In this document: one piece after another, positions 40,533 through 49,219 of the stretch | How positions within the stretch are numbered: the first letter of the stretch is position 1 | Layout: the number at the start of each line of letters is the position of its first letter | Assembly (NCBI GenBank): GCA_023416855.1 | Contig: JAEZGU010000252.1 | Location: 1-49,219 of the forward strand | DNA: 49,219 nucleotides | Origin: Bacillota bacterium | GTDB taxonomy: Bacteria; Bacillota; Clostridia; Tissierellales; Sedimentibacteraceae | Direction: 5' to 3' | Translations under genes and position numbers: made by a program | Notes under the pieces: generated by a model | The model's database searches: none | The model's input: only the letters and a program-made list of their open reading frames with translations | Told to the model about the DNA's origin: nothing

Positions 40533-42770
40533 TTATTGTAAAAATCTGCTTATTTTTCCTGTATAGTATAGTGATAATCTGTGCAGTGCTCTCGTACATG
40601 CTACATACAACAGCTTCTTATCATAAATGGTATTATAATTACTATCATTTGTTTCATACAACATAACTGCATCAAATTCTAACCCTTTTGCTAAGTAAAT
40701 AGGTACTATTATAACTCCCGATATATTTTGTTCTCCTACATAATCAACAAGCTTAAGGTCAATATGATTTTTTAATCTAAAAAATAAATCAGATGCTTCT
40801 TTTCTGTTTTTACATATTATTGCAACAGAATTATATCCTAAAGATTTGTATTTTTTAATATCATCAATTATTTTATTATCTAATTTTAGTGTATTATGTT
40901 CATAAACAATCTTGGGTTTTTCTTCATTTCTTTTAAAATATTCAGTATAAATGTTTTGTTCTTCTAACAGTTTTTCACTAAATTTACTTATTTCATAAGA
41001 GTTTCTGTAACTTTTATTTAAATATATTTTGCTACTTTTTTCAAAATCAAATATTGATATAATGTCGTCATAAAAAGATAAATCACTTTTCTTTTCGATT
41101 GATTGATTTACATCACCAACAATTGTAAATCTTGCTTCTCTGAATAATTTTTTCAGAACGTAGTAATGCATTGGATAATAATCCTGAGCTTCATCAACAA
41201 TTACCTGTTTTATATTACTGAATACATCTACTCCTTCAGCTTTTATTTTAAGGTACATTAAAGCAATACCATCAGAATAAGGTATATTATACATGTCATT
41301 AATTGTTTTATTTGTATAATCAATAATTTCTTCTATGTTATCAGGAAGAACTAAATCTTTTGCTAAAGTTTTAAATAAATTTTTATCACTAAATAATTTT
41401 TTATATAATTCATAGCTACTAAACTCAGTAAATTTATGAATTCTATCAATAAATGAATTAGTTTCTTTAGCCGCTAATACTCTTGTAAAACTTTTAATTT
41501 CAAACTCATGAGTATTAGACTTATTAACTGCTTTTTCAATTTTATCTCTTCTATCATTTTTATTGTCACGGATTTTTTCCATTATTCTGTTTTCAATAAT
41601 TTTTAATTTTTTCGCTGTTGGCATATCTAATTTACCGCTTAATAAAAAAGCTTTAAGTAGATGTTTATTTTCAATTACTTTATTGTTAAAGTATACATCT
41701 TCAAATTGTATTAATTTATGCTCAAAGTAATAAATAAATCTATCAATAATTTGCATGAAAACAGACGACCCTTTAAAATCATCATTAGTTCTTAAAAAAT
41801 CTCTATGTGTCTCTGACTTGGTACAAATTATATTTTCGAAGTTTTCACTTTTTGTTTTCACTGATAAAGTACCTTCAAAAAGCCTATTGAATATACTTTC
41901 AAAGGTAAACTCCTTAATATTATCTTCACCAAGCTCAGGTAGCACATTTGATATATATTTTGAAAATAAAGTGTTAGGTGATATTATTATTACATTATTA
42001 GAGCTTAATTTTAAGTTAAGACCTTGGTATAATAAAAAAGCTATTCTATGAAGAGCTACCGAGGATTTTCCGCTTCCGGCGACTCCTTGAACAATTAGAA
42101 GGTCATTTTTCAAGTCACGAATTATTAAATCCTGTTGTTTTTGTATAGTCTCAACAATGGTTTTCATTTTTTCTGTCATATTTTTTGATAAAGCTTCCAT
42201 AAGCATTTCATCAATTATATTAACGTTGCTATCAAAAAAGTACTCTAAAATACCTTTGGTAATTTTATATTGTCTTTTTAATGATATTGATCCTTTTATT
42301 TTCCCAGAGGGTGCTTGGTATTCAACAGGTCCTATTTCCGAACGATAATATATACTTGAAATTGGAGCGCGCCAATCATAGACTTTAATATCATGGGTTT
42401 GCTCATCCATTAGATTAAAAAGCCCTATATATATCTTTTCAGTATCATCATATCCTTCTTCAGTAAAATCAATTCTCGCGAAGTACGGATTATTAACCAT
42501 TTTTTCATGTTTCGCAATGCGTTTTTCAAGCTCAGTATAGCTAAAAGTTTGCATGTTAAGTGCACTTAAGTATTGATTTAAATCTGTTAGCTTATCAAAA
42601 TCTGCTGAAGAATGTGTAGTATTTTCCCACATTTCTTTTCTTGCTTCTATTAAATCAGATTTTTGCTCTGAAAGCTTATCTTTATCAAAACTTAAATAGC
42701 ATTTTAACAAGTCAATAATTTCATTAAGATAATTATTTTCCTCTATAAATTTTTCATTGTATTCATTCAT
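40533..42770 (-). CDS. helD: HelD-like UvrD/Rep-family helicase (RNA polymerase recycling type)
   Basis: A 745-aa superfamily 1 ATPase. The N-terminal ~100 residues form a coiled-coil arm, as in HelD, which inserts into RNA polymerase. Walker A is VQGVAGSGKSSVALHR (about residue 225). Walker B is QVIVDEAQDYYP and later motifs are GDVNQSIE, NKSYRNSYEIS, LAKGLEFDAVMLYE and LYVACTRALHRL. HelD frees stalled RNA polymerase from DNA. ATG 42770 is chosen because AAAAGGGG precedes it; an in-frame ATG at 42806 would place this site inside the gene. It is divergent from the XRE-cupin regulator. Confidence 0.88.
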   Translation of the reverse strand: MNEYNEKFIEENNYLNEIIDLLKCYLSFDKDKLSEQKSDLIEARKEMWENTTHSSADFDKLTDLNQYLSALNMQTFSYTELEKRIAKHEKMVNNPYFARIDFTEEGYDDTEKIYIGLFNLMDEQTHDIKVYDWRAPISSIYYRSEIGPVEYQAPSGKIKGSISLKRQYKITKGILEYFFDSNVNIIDEMLMEALSKNMTEKMKTIVETIQKQQDLIIRDLKNDLLIVQGVAGSGKSSVALHRIAFLLYQGLNLKLSSNNVIIISPNTLFSKYISNVLPELGEDNIKEFTFESIFNRLFEGTLSVKTKSENFENIICTKSETHRDFLRTNDDFKGSSVFMQIIDRFIYYFEHKLIQFEDVYFNNKVIENKHLLKAFLLSGKLDMPTAKKLKIIENRIMEKIRDNKNDRRDKIEKAVNKSNTHEFEIKSFTRVLAAKETNSFIDRIHKFTEFSSYELYKKLFSDKNLFKTLAKDLVLPDNIEEIIDYTNKTINDMYNIPYSDGIALMYLKIKAEGVDVFSNIKQVIVDEAQDYYPMHYYVLKKLFREARFTIVGDVNQSIEKKSDLSFYDDIISIFDFEKSSKIYLNKSYRNSYEISKFSEKLLEEQNIYTEYFKRNEEKPKIVYEHNTLKLDNKIIDDIKKYKSLGYNSVAIICKNRKEASDLFFRLKNHIDLKLVDYVGEQNISGVIIVPIYLAKGLEFDAVMLYETNDSNYNTIYDKKLLYVACTRALHRLSLYYTGKISRFLQ

Positions 42771-42931
42771 TGTAAAACCCCTTTTAACATTAAACAAATC
42801 AAACAAGCTCTGCTTATGATTAATAGATTATTATAACATATTATGCATTATATGAAAAGTAAAATAAAAATACACAAATCAATAAAAGAAGTTTAAAAAC
42901 TACATAGTTTTCAAAAAATGTAAACATTTTC

Positions 42932-42959
42932 GTGACATATATGTATTTTTGTGTATAAT
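42932..42959 (+). promoter_or_regulatory. Promoter of the XRE-cupin regulator gene
   Basis: GTGACA (42932-42937) and TATAAT (42954-42959) are spaced by 16 bases, ending 35 bp before the GTG start. Just upstream, AAAATGT (42915-42921) and ACATTTT (42924-42930) form an inverted repeat that could be an operator, possibly for the regulator itself. Confidence 0.55.
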
Positions 42960-42994
42960 ATAAATTAGAGTATTAATGTGATGAGGGGATAAAA

Positions 42995-43549
42995 GTGGTT
43001 GGAGAAAAGATTAGAAGTATTAGAAAAAGCAAAAATTTAACAATCGTAGAATTATCAGAACAAATAAATGTAACATCAGGGTACATATCGCAAATAGAAA
43101 GAGATTTAATATCTCCTTCGCTATCGGTTTTGAAAAGGTTGGCAGATGCATTAGAGATACCATTAGCAGCATTATTTTTAGAAGATGACGATAAAAGTGT
43201 TATAACTATTGCAGAAAGTGAAAGAACAAAGGTTAAGTTTGGAAATATCAATGTTGAATTAGAGTTTATTACACCAATATTAAATAAAGGTGAAAAAAAC
43301 AATCAAATTGAAGCTTTTCTATATAGACTTAATCCAAAAAGCTGGCTAAGTGAAGACGTAATTATAAATGAATCACAAGAGTGTATTTATGTTCTATCAG
43401 GAGAAATACAATGTCATATTGGAGATAAGATCTTTACTTTATCAAAAGGAGATAGTATTTGTGTTCCTGAGAATAACGGTCATATGATTTTTAATAGTTG
43501 TAATGAAGAATCAGAAGCGTTGTGCATTATATCTCCGGCAATTCATTAA
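42995..43549 (+). CDS. XRE-family regulator with C-terminal cupin domain
   Basis: A 184-aa regulator. The HTH (residues 1-65) is EKIRSIRKSKNLTIVELSEQ followed by SGYISQIERDLISPSLSVLKRL. The C-terminal cupin (about 105-180) has the pattern ECIYVLSGEIQCHIGD and GDSICVPENNGHMI. Such proteins (PuuR, SinR-like cupin group) often sense small metabolites such as amines or amino acids and repress a neighbouring operon. No ligand can be predicted. The start is GTG 42995 behind GAGGGG. It is divergent from helD with 224 bp between starts. Confidence 0.88.
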   Translation: MVGEKIRSIRKSKNLTIVELSEQINVTSGYISQIERDLISPSLSVLKRLADALEIPLAALFLEDDDKSVITIAESERTKVKFGNINVELEFITPILNKGEKNNQIEAFLYRLNPKSWLSEDVIINESQECIYVLSGEIQCHIGDKIFTLSKGDSICVPENNGHMIFNSCNEESEALCIISPAIH

Positions 43550-43564
43550 AATATTAATTAGACC

Positions 43565-43593
43565 TTGACAAAATATTAATGATATATTATATT
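43565..43593 (+). promoter_or_regulatory. Promoter of the serS T-box transcript
   Basis: TTGACA (43565-43570) and TATATT (43588-43593) have a 17-base spacer, 15 bp after the stop of the regulator. Transcription should start near 43600, just before the T-box leader. Confidence 0.75.
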
Positions 43594-43617
43594 TACATAT
43601 AAATCAATGATGGAAAG

Positions 43618-43826
43618 TAGTAAACTTTTGTTTTATACAAGAGAGTTGGCGGTTGGTGTAAGCCAATATAGAAAAAAGTTGAATCCGTTCCGGAGTATTC
43701 AGGAGTAGCAACCTGGACGTTGTAGGCGTTAACTTATCAAGTGATTATATATTTAATATATAATAATTAGAGTGGCACCGCGAGTATACCTCGTCTCTTA
43801 GTTATAGAGACGAGGTTAATTTTTTT
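43618..43826 (+). promoter_or_regulatory. T-box leader controlling serS
   Basis: The leader has the stem-I elements AGAGAGTTGG (43650 region) and GGTTGGTGTAAGCC, and the T-box sequence AGAGTGGCACCGCGAG (43769-43784). A strong terminator follows: ACCTCGTCTCT (43788-43798) / AGAGACGAGGT (43806-43816) and a T-run to 43826. The likely specifier codon is TCC (Ser) at 43684-43686, after GAA. Uncharged tRNA-Ser should pair with it and with the T-box bulge to prevent termination and raise serS expression. Confidence 0.9.
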
Positions 43827-43840
43827 ATAGGAGGAGTAAA

Positions 43841-45115
43841 ATGTTAGATATTAAAAGAATTAGAAATAATCCAGAAGAAGTAGAGGAACTATTAAAAAGA
43901 AGAAATTCTGAACTAAATTTAAAAAATGTTTTAGAATTAGACAAATTAAGACGTGAGAAGATAGTTGAAGCTGAAAATATGAAAGCTGAACAAAACAAAG
44001 TTTCTAAGCAAGTTCCTTTATTGAAAAAAGAAGGAAAGGATGTAACAGCTATACTTCAGGAAATGAAGGATTTAGCTGAAAAAGTAAAAGTTCTTGATGG
44101 TGATATAAAAGAAATTGATTTAAAAATTGAAGAAGAATTGTTAAGCATACCAAATACTCCAAACCCGGATATTACTGTAGGAGCATCTGATGCAGACAAT
44201 AAGGAAATTAGAAGATGGGGAGAACCAAGGAAATTTGATTTTGAATTAAAACCTCATTGGGATTTAGGAGTTGACCTAAATATATTAGATTTTGAAAGAG
44301 CTACTAAAATTACCGGAACTCGATTCTCAATGTTTAAGGGTATAGGAGCTAGGTTAGAAAGATCAATAACAGCATATATGCTTGATAAGCACACTATTGA
44401 TCATGGTTTTACAGAAATAGCACCTCCTTTTATGGTTAATAAAGAAAGTATGTACGGAACAGGGCAGCTTCCTAAATTTGAAGAAGATATGTTTAAGTTA
44501 AATCAGAAAGATTATTATTTAATTCCAACTGCTGAAGTACCTGTTACAAATATATATAGAGATGAAATAATAGACGAATCTAATTTACCTATATATATGA
44601 CAGCTTATACACCGTGCTTTAGAGCAGAAGCCGGTTCAGCCGGAAGAGATACAAGGGGCTTAATTAGAAATCATCAATTTGATAAGGTTGAAATGGTTAT
44701 GTATTCAACCCCGGAAGATTCTTACAAACAACTTGAATTATTAACAGGCTTCGCTGAAGAAATATTAAAAGGATTAAAAATTCCATATAGAGTTGTTGAA
44801 CTTTGTACAGGAGATATTGGTTTTAGTTCAGCTAAAACATATGATATAGAGGTTTGGATGCCAAGTTACAACAGATATGTAGAAATTTCTTCTTGTTCAA
44901 ATTTTGAGGATTTTCAAGCAAGAAGAGCTAATATAAAATACAGACCTAAAGATAAGGGTAGTTTAAAATTAATTCACACATTAAATGGTTCAGGGTTAGC
45001 AGTAGGAAGAACATTTGCAGCTATATTGGAAAACTATCAAAATGAAGATGGTTCAGTAACAATACCTGAGGTATTAAAACCTTATATGAGAGGTTTAGAG
45101 AAAATAGAGAAATAA
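43841..45115 (+). CDS. serS: Serine-tRNA ligase
   Basis: A 424-aa class II synthetase that charges tRNA-Ser (and tRNA-Sec where present). An N-terminal coiled-coil tRNA-binding arm (about residues 30-100) starts MLDIKRIRNNPEEVEELLKR. Motif 2 is TPCFRAEAGSAGRDTRGLIR (about 259-278) and motif 3 is NGSGLAVGRTFAAILENYQ (about 381-399). Length is normal. It is the only gene behind the T-box, and a terminator follows 12 bp after the stop. Confidence 0.97.
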   Translation: MLDIKRIRNNPEEVEELLKRRNSELNLKNVLELDKLRREKIVEAENMKAEQNKVSKQVPLLKKEGKDVTAILQEMKDLAEKVKVLDGDIKEIDLKIEEELLSIPNTPNPDITVGASDADNKEIRRWGEPRKFDFELKPHWDLGVDLNILDFERATKITGTRFSMFKGIGARLERSITAYMLDKHTIDHGFTEIAPPFMVNKESMYGTGQLPKFEEDMFKLNQKDYYLIPTAEVPVTNIYRDEIIDESNLPIYMTAYTPCFRAEAGSAGRDTRGLIRNHQFDKVEMVMYSTPEDSYKQLELLTGFAEEILKGLKIPYRVVELCTGDIGFSSAKTYDIEVWMPSYNRYVEISSCSNFEDFQARRANIKYRPKDKGSLKLIHTLNGSGLAVGRTFAAILENYQNEDGSVTIPEVLKPYMRGLEKIEK

Positions 45116-45126
45116 ACTCATAATAT

Positions 45127-45168
45127 AAGTCATCCTAATAAAAATGAAGGATGACTTTAATTTTTTTT
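45127..45168 (+). terminator. Intrinsic terminator after serS
   Basis: AAGTCATCCT (45127-45136) and AGGATGACTT (45148-45157) form a perfect 10-bp stem with an 11-base loop, followed by TAA and eight Ts (45161-45168). It touches the stop codon of the convergent gene. Confidence 0.9.
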
Positions 45169-45735
45169 ATAGTATATTAATGAAGTAATTAATGCAGTTG
45201 TAGTTTTTATTATTAAGTCACTCATTGTATCTTCTAATCCTCCCTTAACCATGCACGTATTAAACAAAAAATCACCGGAAAACTCAAATATTTCCCACAA
45301 TGCTCCTAATGCAACTGCAAAACAAAAGGAGATTAATGATAAAGTCATTTTATATTTTTTTTGTGAAATTTCAACTTCTTTTCTTATTATTTTTTTTACA
45401 ATATAATGAAAAGTAAAGACTGCATAGCTTCCAAACGCACCATGGAGCATTAAGTCCCACCACCATATTAGTTCATAAAATTTATTGATTTCTCCAAAGT
45501 ATTGAGCTGTAAAAATAAACAATACACCAAACAATTGAAAATTTTGAGGAATATCTAAATTAGTCCTTTTAGCGGTTAAGTATATTATAAAAGGAATTAA
45601 GATGCTGACAGCTGCTAAAAGCGATAGCTTGAAACCTTCATAATTATTATATAATAAATATACTGAGCCGGTATATATAATTATTAATTCAAAAACAACC
45701 GCTAAGATTATTGCTGATTTATGATATCTGTTCAT
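45157..45735 (-). CDS. DUF2238 (YjdF-like) integral membrane protein
   Basis: A 192-aa membrane protein with about five to six hydrophobic helices. Conserved segments WWWDLMLHGAFGSYAV (about residues 92-107), LGALWEIFEFSGD (about 139-151) and GGLEDTMSDLI (about 160-170) match DUF2238 proteins; the acidic and histidine residues inside the membrane region are the family's conserved positions. The function is unknown. ATG 45735 is chosen over GTG 45741 because GGGGAG directly abuts the GTG. It is convergent with serS. Confidence 0.8.
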   Translation of the reverse strand: MNRYHKSAIILAVVFELIIIYTGSVYLLYNNYEGFKLSLLAAVSILIPFIIYLTAKRTNLDIPQNFQLFGVLFIFTAQYFGEINKFYELIWWWDLMLHGAFGSYAVFTFHYIVKKIIRKEVEISQKKYKMTLSLISFCFAVALGALWEIFEFSGDFLFNTCMVKGGLEDTMSDLIIKTTTALITSLIYYKKN

Positions 45736-45902
45736 ATACACTCCCCTTTTTATTCGTTAATATATAATATGTATTTTGGGTTAAATTATGTAAACATCAA
45801 ATTTGGTGCTATATCAGTTAATTATTTACAATCATCAAATTAATAATGCAATTTGTCGAAAATTAATATATAATTATTATTAGAATGAATTGGAGGATAC
45901 TT

Positions 45903-47063
45903 ATGAAAAAGATAAAAAGGATATTTTCTGTTTGCCTTTTAATAGTTATTCTAACTAATACTGTTGTATATGGTGACATTAATATTAACAATAATATTAA
46001 GGGTGCATTGCTAGGTGATTTAGAGACTGGTGAAGTTTTATATGAATATAATATAAATGAGCAATTAGCTATTGCAAGCATATCTAAGTTAATGACTTAT
46101 ATGGTAATGATGGACGCCATATCCAATGGTGAAATTTCTTTAGATGATGATGTTTTAATAAGTGGACATGCTGCTTCTACAGAAGGAAGTAAGTTTGGGT
46201 TATTATCAGGAGAGACAGTAAAGTTGAGTATGCTTGTTAAAGGTATGCTAATAGTCTCAGGCAATGACTGTGCTACTGCAATTGCAGAACATGTGGCAGG
46301 AACGGTAGATAATTTCGTTAAAATTATGAATGAAAAAGCATCAGATTTAGGTTTATTGTCAGCAAGCTTTATCAATCCTCATGGCTTACCAATAAATGAT
46401 GAAATGACAGGTCAGAATCATATGTCTGTATCTGATTTATATAAGTTAACAAGACGAATATTGACTGAATATCCGGAAGTATTGGAAGTTACACGACTAA
46501 ATGAGCTGGTAGTAACAGAAAGAAATTTTAGAAAAGCAGCAACAAACCCTATACTTGGATATGTAGAAGGCGCTGATGGTTTAAAAACGGGCTTTACTGA
46601 TAAAGCTGGCATATGCCTTGTATCAACTATGCCAGTTAACGGAGGAGAGCAGGATTTTAGATTGATTAGTATTATATTGGGTGCGTCTACCCATGATGAT
46701 AGATTTAATAAAACAAAGGAATTGTTAGAATACGGTAAAAATAATTATAGCTATAGAAAAATAATTAAATCATCAGAATTAGTAGATCAGGTTTTTATTT
46801 CAAATTCTAAGGATGGTACAGTAGATATTTACGCAGCTGTAGATTATAGTAAAATATTAAAAAATGATGATATAATCAAAACAAAGATTTCATATAATGA
46901 TATTGTAAAAGCACCTTTAAAATCAGGAGATAAAATAGGTACAATTAGTATATTTGTTAATGGTGAAGAAATTGAGCAAGTAGATGCAATAGTAAACAAG
47001 AATATAGAAAAAGCAAATTTAATTATCAGGATATTTAGATTTTTTGAGAGTATTTTTAATTAA
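45903..47063 (+). CDS. dacF: D-alanyl-D-alanine carboxypeptidase, DacF type
   Basis: A 386-aa low-molecular-weight penicillin-binding protein that trims the last D-Ala of peptidoglycan stem peptides. It has a signal peptide (KKIKRIFSVCLLIVILTNTVVYG), then the active-site SISK (Ser59, Lys62), SGN (about 119-121) and KTG (228-230). A beta-rich C-terminal domain and a final amphipathic membrane anchor (LIIRIFRFFESIF) follow. ATG 45903 has TTGGAGGAT in front; the in-frame ATG at 45885 would place that site inside the gene. DacF homologues act in sporulating cells, but this one could equally be vegetative. Confidence 0.92.
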   Translation: MKKIKRIFSVCLLIVILTNTVVYGDININNNIKGALLGDLETGEVLYEYNINEQLAIASISKLMTYMVMMDAISNGEISLDDDVLISGHAASTEGSKFGLLSGETVKLSMLVKGMLIVSGNDCATAIAEHVAGTVDNFVKIMNEKASDLGLLSASFINPHGLPINDEMTGQNHMSVSDLYKLTRRILTEYPEVLEVTRLNELVVTERNFRKAATNPILGYVEGADGLKTGFTDKAGICLVSTMPVNGGEQDFRLISIILGASTHDDRFNKTKELLEYGKNNYSYRKIIKSSELVDQVFISNSKDGTVDIYAAVDYSKILKNDDIIKTKISYNDIVKAPLKSGDKIGTISIFVNGEEIEQVDAIVNKNIEKANLIIRIFRFFESIFN

Positions 47064-47112
47064 TTATAACAGTCAGAAAATTTAATATTTTGAAAATAAT
47101 TTAGTGTATATA

Positions 47113-47170
47113 AAAAGATGCTTTGTATTTTTATTAATTTCGACAAAAAATTCTAAAGCATCTTTTGTTT
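47113..47170 (+). terminator. Terminator after dacF
   Basis: AAAAGATGCTTT (47113-47124) pairs perfectly with AAAGCATCTTTT (47155-47166) across a 30-base AT-rich loop, followed by GTTTATTTT. The stem is strong though the loop is long. Confidence 0.7.
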
Positions 47171-47265
47171 ATTTTAAGGTATAATTTGCTATACAAACAA
47201 ATAAACATCTAAATAATTATACATATAATGTATAATTCTCACGCATCAATGTCATCATATGTATA

Positions 47266-47294
47266 TTGACAAAATGAGTAAATTAGTGTAGTAT
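47266..47294 (+). promoter_or_regulatory. Promoter of the tRNA-Arg gene
   Basis: TTGACA (47266-47271) and TAGTAT (47289-47294) are spaced by 17 bases, ending 18 bp before the tRNA 5' end. Confidence 0.75.
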
Positions 47295-47312
47295 TTTTTT
47301 AAGTCAGAATGT

Positions 47313-47389
47313 GCATCTGTAGCTCAGAAGGATAGAGCAGTGCCCTCCTAAGGCATGTGCCAGGGGTTCGATTCCTCTCAGGTGCACCA
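47313..47389 (+). tRNA. tRNA-Arg (anticodon CCT)
   Basis: All arms fold: acceptor GCATCTG/CAGGTGC, D-stem GCTC/GAGC, anticodon stem GTGCC/GGCAT around loop CTCCTAA, and T-stem AGGGG/CCTCT around TTCGATT. The anticodon is CCT, which reads AGG arginine codons. The 3' CCA is encoded. No terminator T-run follows directly, so the transcript may continue into the next gene, 82 bp downstream. Confidence 0.95.
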
Positions 47390-47471
47390 TTTATTAAGAA
47401 CCATGAAAACGATAACATTGATAATAATATTAGTATGCTAATTTTATTATATAAATATGTAGGAGGGGAAA

Positions 47472-49219
47472 ATGAAGAGATTTTTATCATTAATATTAGT
47501 ACTCACTTTGATTTTATCAGCATGTTCCAGTGGAACAAACACTGAACCTAAACAACCAAACCAACCAGACCAACCTGAAGGACCTATACAAGAAGACATT
47601 ACAGGAAGCGGTAGATATGCTACTGAACAAATTTATACACAAGCGTATGCTGAAGAAGTTACTACATTGAATTATTTAGTAACTACTACAAACGTAGATA
47701 TGCTTATTTCAGCTAATTTAGTTGATTCTTTAGTAGATTATGACAGATATGGAGTAATTCAACCGGCATTGGCTGAATCTTGGTTTGTATCTGAAGATGG
47801 CTTAACATGGACATTTAACATTAGAAAAGGTGTTAAGTGGGTTGATTTTGAAGGAAATGAAGTTGCAGAAACAACAGCTCATGACTTTGTTAGTGCTGCT
47901 AAATATCTGTTAACTCCTGAAAATGAATCTGCAACAGCCAACTTGTTTTATGGTGTGATTAATAATGCAGAAGAATATTTCAAAGGTAATATAACTGATT
48001 TTTCTCAAGTTGGCGTAAGGGCAGAAGACGATTATACACTAATTTATACACTTAAATCTCCAGTTCCTTATTTTGAATCTTTAGTGTCATACATTTGTTT
48101 CTTCCCTGCATATGGTCCGTTTTTAGAAGAAATGGGAGACCAATTCGGAACAGCAAATTCTACGTTATTGTATAATGGGGCATATTTGTTAAGTGAATTT
48201 GAACCTCAAATGCAAAGAAAATTAGTAAAAAATCCAACTTATTGGGATGCAGCAAACATATATATAACTGAAATTAATTATAGATATAATAAAGAAGCGA
48301 CAGCATTGGCAGGTGAAATGTATAGACGTGGTGAAACATCACATGTCTTGATACCTACAACCAGTCTTGATGAATGGATGAATAATCCTGAGTACAAGAA
48401 TCATGTTAGACCAAGCAAATTAGGAACATATACATACTTCTATGTATTTAACTTTAAACCGCAATTTGATGCAAGCTATGAGCCTGATAACTGGAAAATC
48501 GCAGTTAACAATGCAAATTTCCGTAAATCAATAGTATCAGCTTTCAATAGAGTTGCAGCTATAGCAACTGAAGATCCGTATAATCCGGAATATAGAATTA
48601 TAAACTCAATAACACCTCCTACCTTTGCTTCTCAGGATGGTTTGGATTATACACAAACAGGAGCATTAGCTGCTATATATGAAAAAGATTTCTATAATGA
48701 AAACGAGGCAAAAACTTACAAGGAAAAGGCTGTGGAAGAGCTTACAGCTGCAGGAGCAAAATTTCCTGTAAAAATTTTGATGCCATATAATACGAACAGT
48801 ACATTTTGGGCACAGGAAGCGCAAGTAGTTAAGCAACAACTTGAAACAGTGCTTGGAACAGATTATATAGAAATAACATTGCTTCCGCATGCACCAACAG
48901 GATTCCTTGACGGAACAAGACGTGCTGGAAATTATGCATTTATGAATGTTAACTGGGGACCTGACTACGCAGACCCACAAACTTACACAGATCCATTTGA
49001 GAGGGGCTTCAATTATAACTTCCCTGAATTTACTACTGATGTAACAGCAGATGGAAAAAATATTTATGAAGTATATGAAGCTAAAGTAAATGAAGCTAAG
49101 GAAGAAGTAATTGATTTAGCAAAAAGATATGAACTGTTTGCTGAAGCAGAAGCTATGTTGATAGAAAATGCTTTTGTAATGCCATTTAAGGTAAGTGCTG
49201 GTGATAGTTATGTTGCTTC
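47472..49219 (+). CDS. Oligopeptide ABC transporter substrate-binding lipoprotein (OppA-like), 3' end outside window
   Basis: The frame is open from ATG 47472 to the window edge (582 codons). A lipoprotein signal peptide ends in LILSAC with Cys18, followed by a low-complexity linker of Pro, Gln, Asn and Glu (to about residue 35). The solute-binding protein family 5 core has LVDSLVDYDRYGVIQPALAE and WTFNIRKGVKWVDFEG. Similar proteins bind peptides or nickel outside the cell and deliver them to a permease. Permease and ATPase genes would be expected downstream. AGGAGGGGAAA precedes the ATG. Confidence 0.93.
   Translation, partial: MKRFLSLILVLTLILSACSSGTNTEPKQPNQPDQPEGPIQEDITGSGRYATEQIYTQAYAEEVTTLNYLVTTTNVDMLISANLVDSLVDYDRYGVIQPALAESWFVSEDGLTWTFNIRKGVKWVDFEGNEVAETTAHDFVSAAKYLLTPENESATANLFYGVINNAEEYFKGNITDFSQVGVRAEDDYTLIYTLKSPVPYFESLVSYICFFPAYGPFLEEMGDQFGTANSTLLYNGAYLLSEFEPQMQRKLVKNPTYWDAANIYITEINYRYNKEATALAGEMYRRGETSHVLIPTTSLDEWMNNPEYKNHVRPSKLGTYTYFYVFNFKPQFDASYEPDNWKIAVNNANFRKSIVSAFNRVAAIATEDPYNPEYRIINSITPPTFASQDGLDYTQTGALAAIYEKDFYNENEAKTYKEKAVEELTAAGAKFPVKILMPYNTNSTFWAQEAQVVKQQLETVLGTDYIEITLLPHAPTGFLDGTRRAGNYAFMNVNWGPDYADPQTYTDPFERGFNYNFPEFTTDVTADGKNIYEVYEAKVNEAKEEVIDLAKRYELFAEAEAMLIENAFVMPFKVSAGDSYVA

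Noticed and set aside
47299..47490. Minus-strand open frame across the tRNA-Arg gene
   Set aside because: It covers a well-folded tRNA and a promoter, and has no ribosome-binding site.
1..49219. Prophage, insertion sequence, toxin-antitoxin or defence island
   Set aside because: No transposase, integrase, phage structural or known defence gene is visible; almost all genes are core functions expected near the origin.

Overview
The window is a low-GC Gram-positive chromosome segment centred on the replication origin. The order dnaN-dnaA / rpmH-rnpA-yidD-yidC-jag-mnmE-mnmG-rsmG-noc-parA-parB, the T-box leader and the PyrR-type leader point to Firmicutes. The electron-bifurcating type [FeFe] hydrogenase, a thioredoxin reductase that looks ferredoxin-dependent, and a YedF-type selenium/sulfur protein point to a strictly anaerobic member of Clostridia. 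A Sedimentibacter/Tissierellales-like organism is my best guess, at low confidence. TGA is used as a normal stop codon.

Layout. 1-1978 (+): a thiol-redox cluster (end of ccdA, an HxlR regulator, a thioredoxin reductase homologue without recognisable NADPH motifs, trxA). 1993-5849 (-): an acetyltransferase, a glyoxalase-family protein and a large UPF0182 membrane protein. 5901-7365 (-): a partner-switching module (STAS anti-anti-sigma, HATPase-like anti-sigma, SigB/SigF-type sigma) directly behind gyrA. 7377-15856 (-): gyrA, gyrB, recF, an S4-domain protein, dnaN and dnaA. recF carries an in-frame TAA at codon 4. 15857-16256: the AT-rich dnaA-rpmH intergenic region with DnaA boxes, the likely origin. 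A second set of DnaA-box-like sites lies between dnaA and dnaN.

Right arm. 16257-24990 (+): ribosomal protein L34, RNase P protein, membrane insertion, tRNA modification and chromosome segregation genes. 25129-29630: a four-gene NAD/ferredoxin [FeFe] hydrogenase operon with its own promoter and terminator. 29683-29890: a patch of direct and inverted repeats. 29946-34949: pyrC, a class-V cysteine desulfurase, a membrane-anchored protein of unknown function (with a near-consensus parS site inside it), CvpA and YedF. 34962-39930: a DUF951 protein, then the pyrimidine operon pyrB-pyrI-pyrF-pyrK-pyrD-pyrE behind two PyrR-like RNA elements, one joined to a terminator and one next to the pyrB ribosome-binding site. 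40125-45735: a Tyr/Arg/Asp/Asn-rich small protein, a HelD-like helicase, an XRE-cupin regulator, T-box-controlled serS and a DUF2238-type membrane protein. 45903-49219: a DacF-type D,D-carboxypeptidase, tRNA-Arg(CCT), and the start of an oligopeptide-binding lipoprotein that runs off the window.

Most genes point away from the origin on both arms, in the direction of replication fork movement. The exceptions are the redox cluster, the Tyr-rich gene, helD and the DUF2238 gene. I find no insertion sequence, prophage or CRISPR array, and no clear candidate for an entirely new system. The most unusual points are the NADPH-motif-less thioredoxin reductase, the anti-sigma factor without its ATP-binding glycines, the broken recF start, the doubled PyrR-like leader, and the possible selenium-handling pair between the two pyr gene groups.
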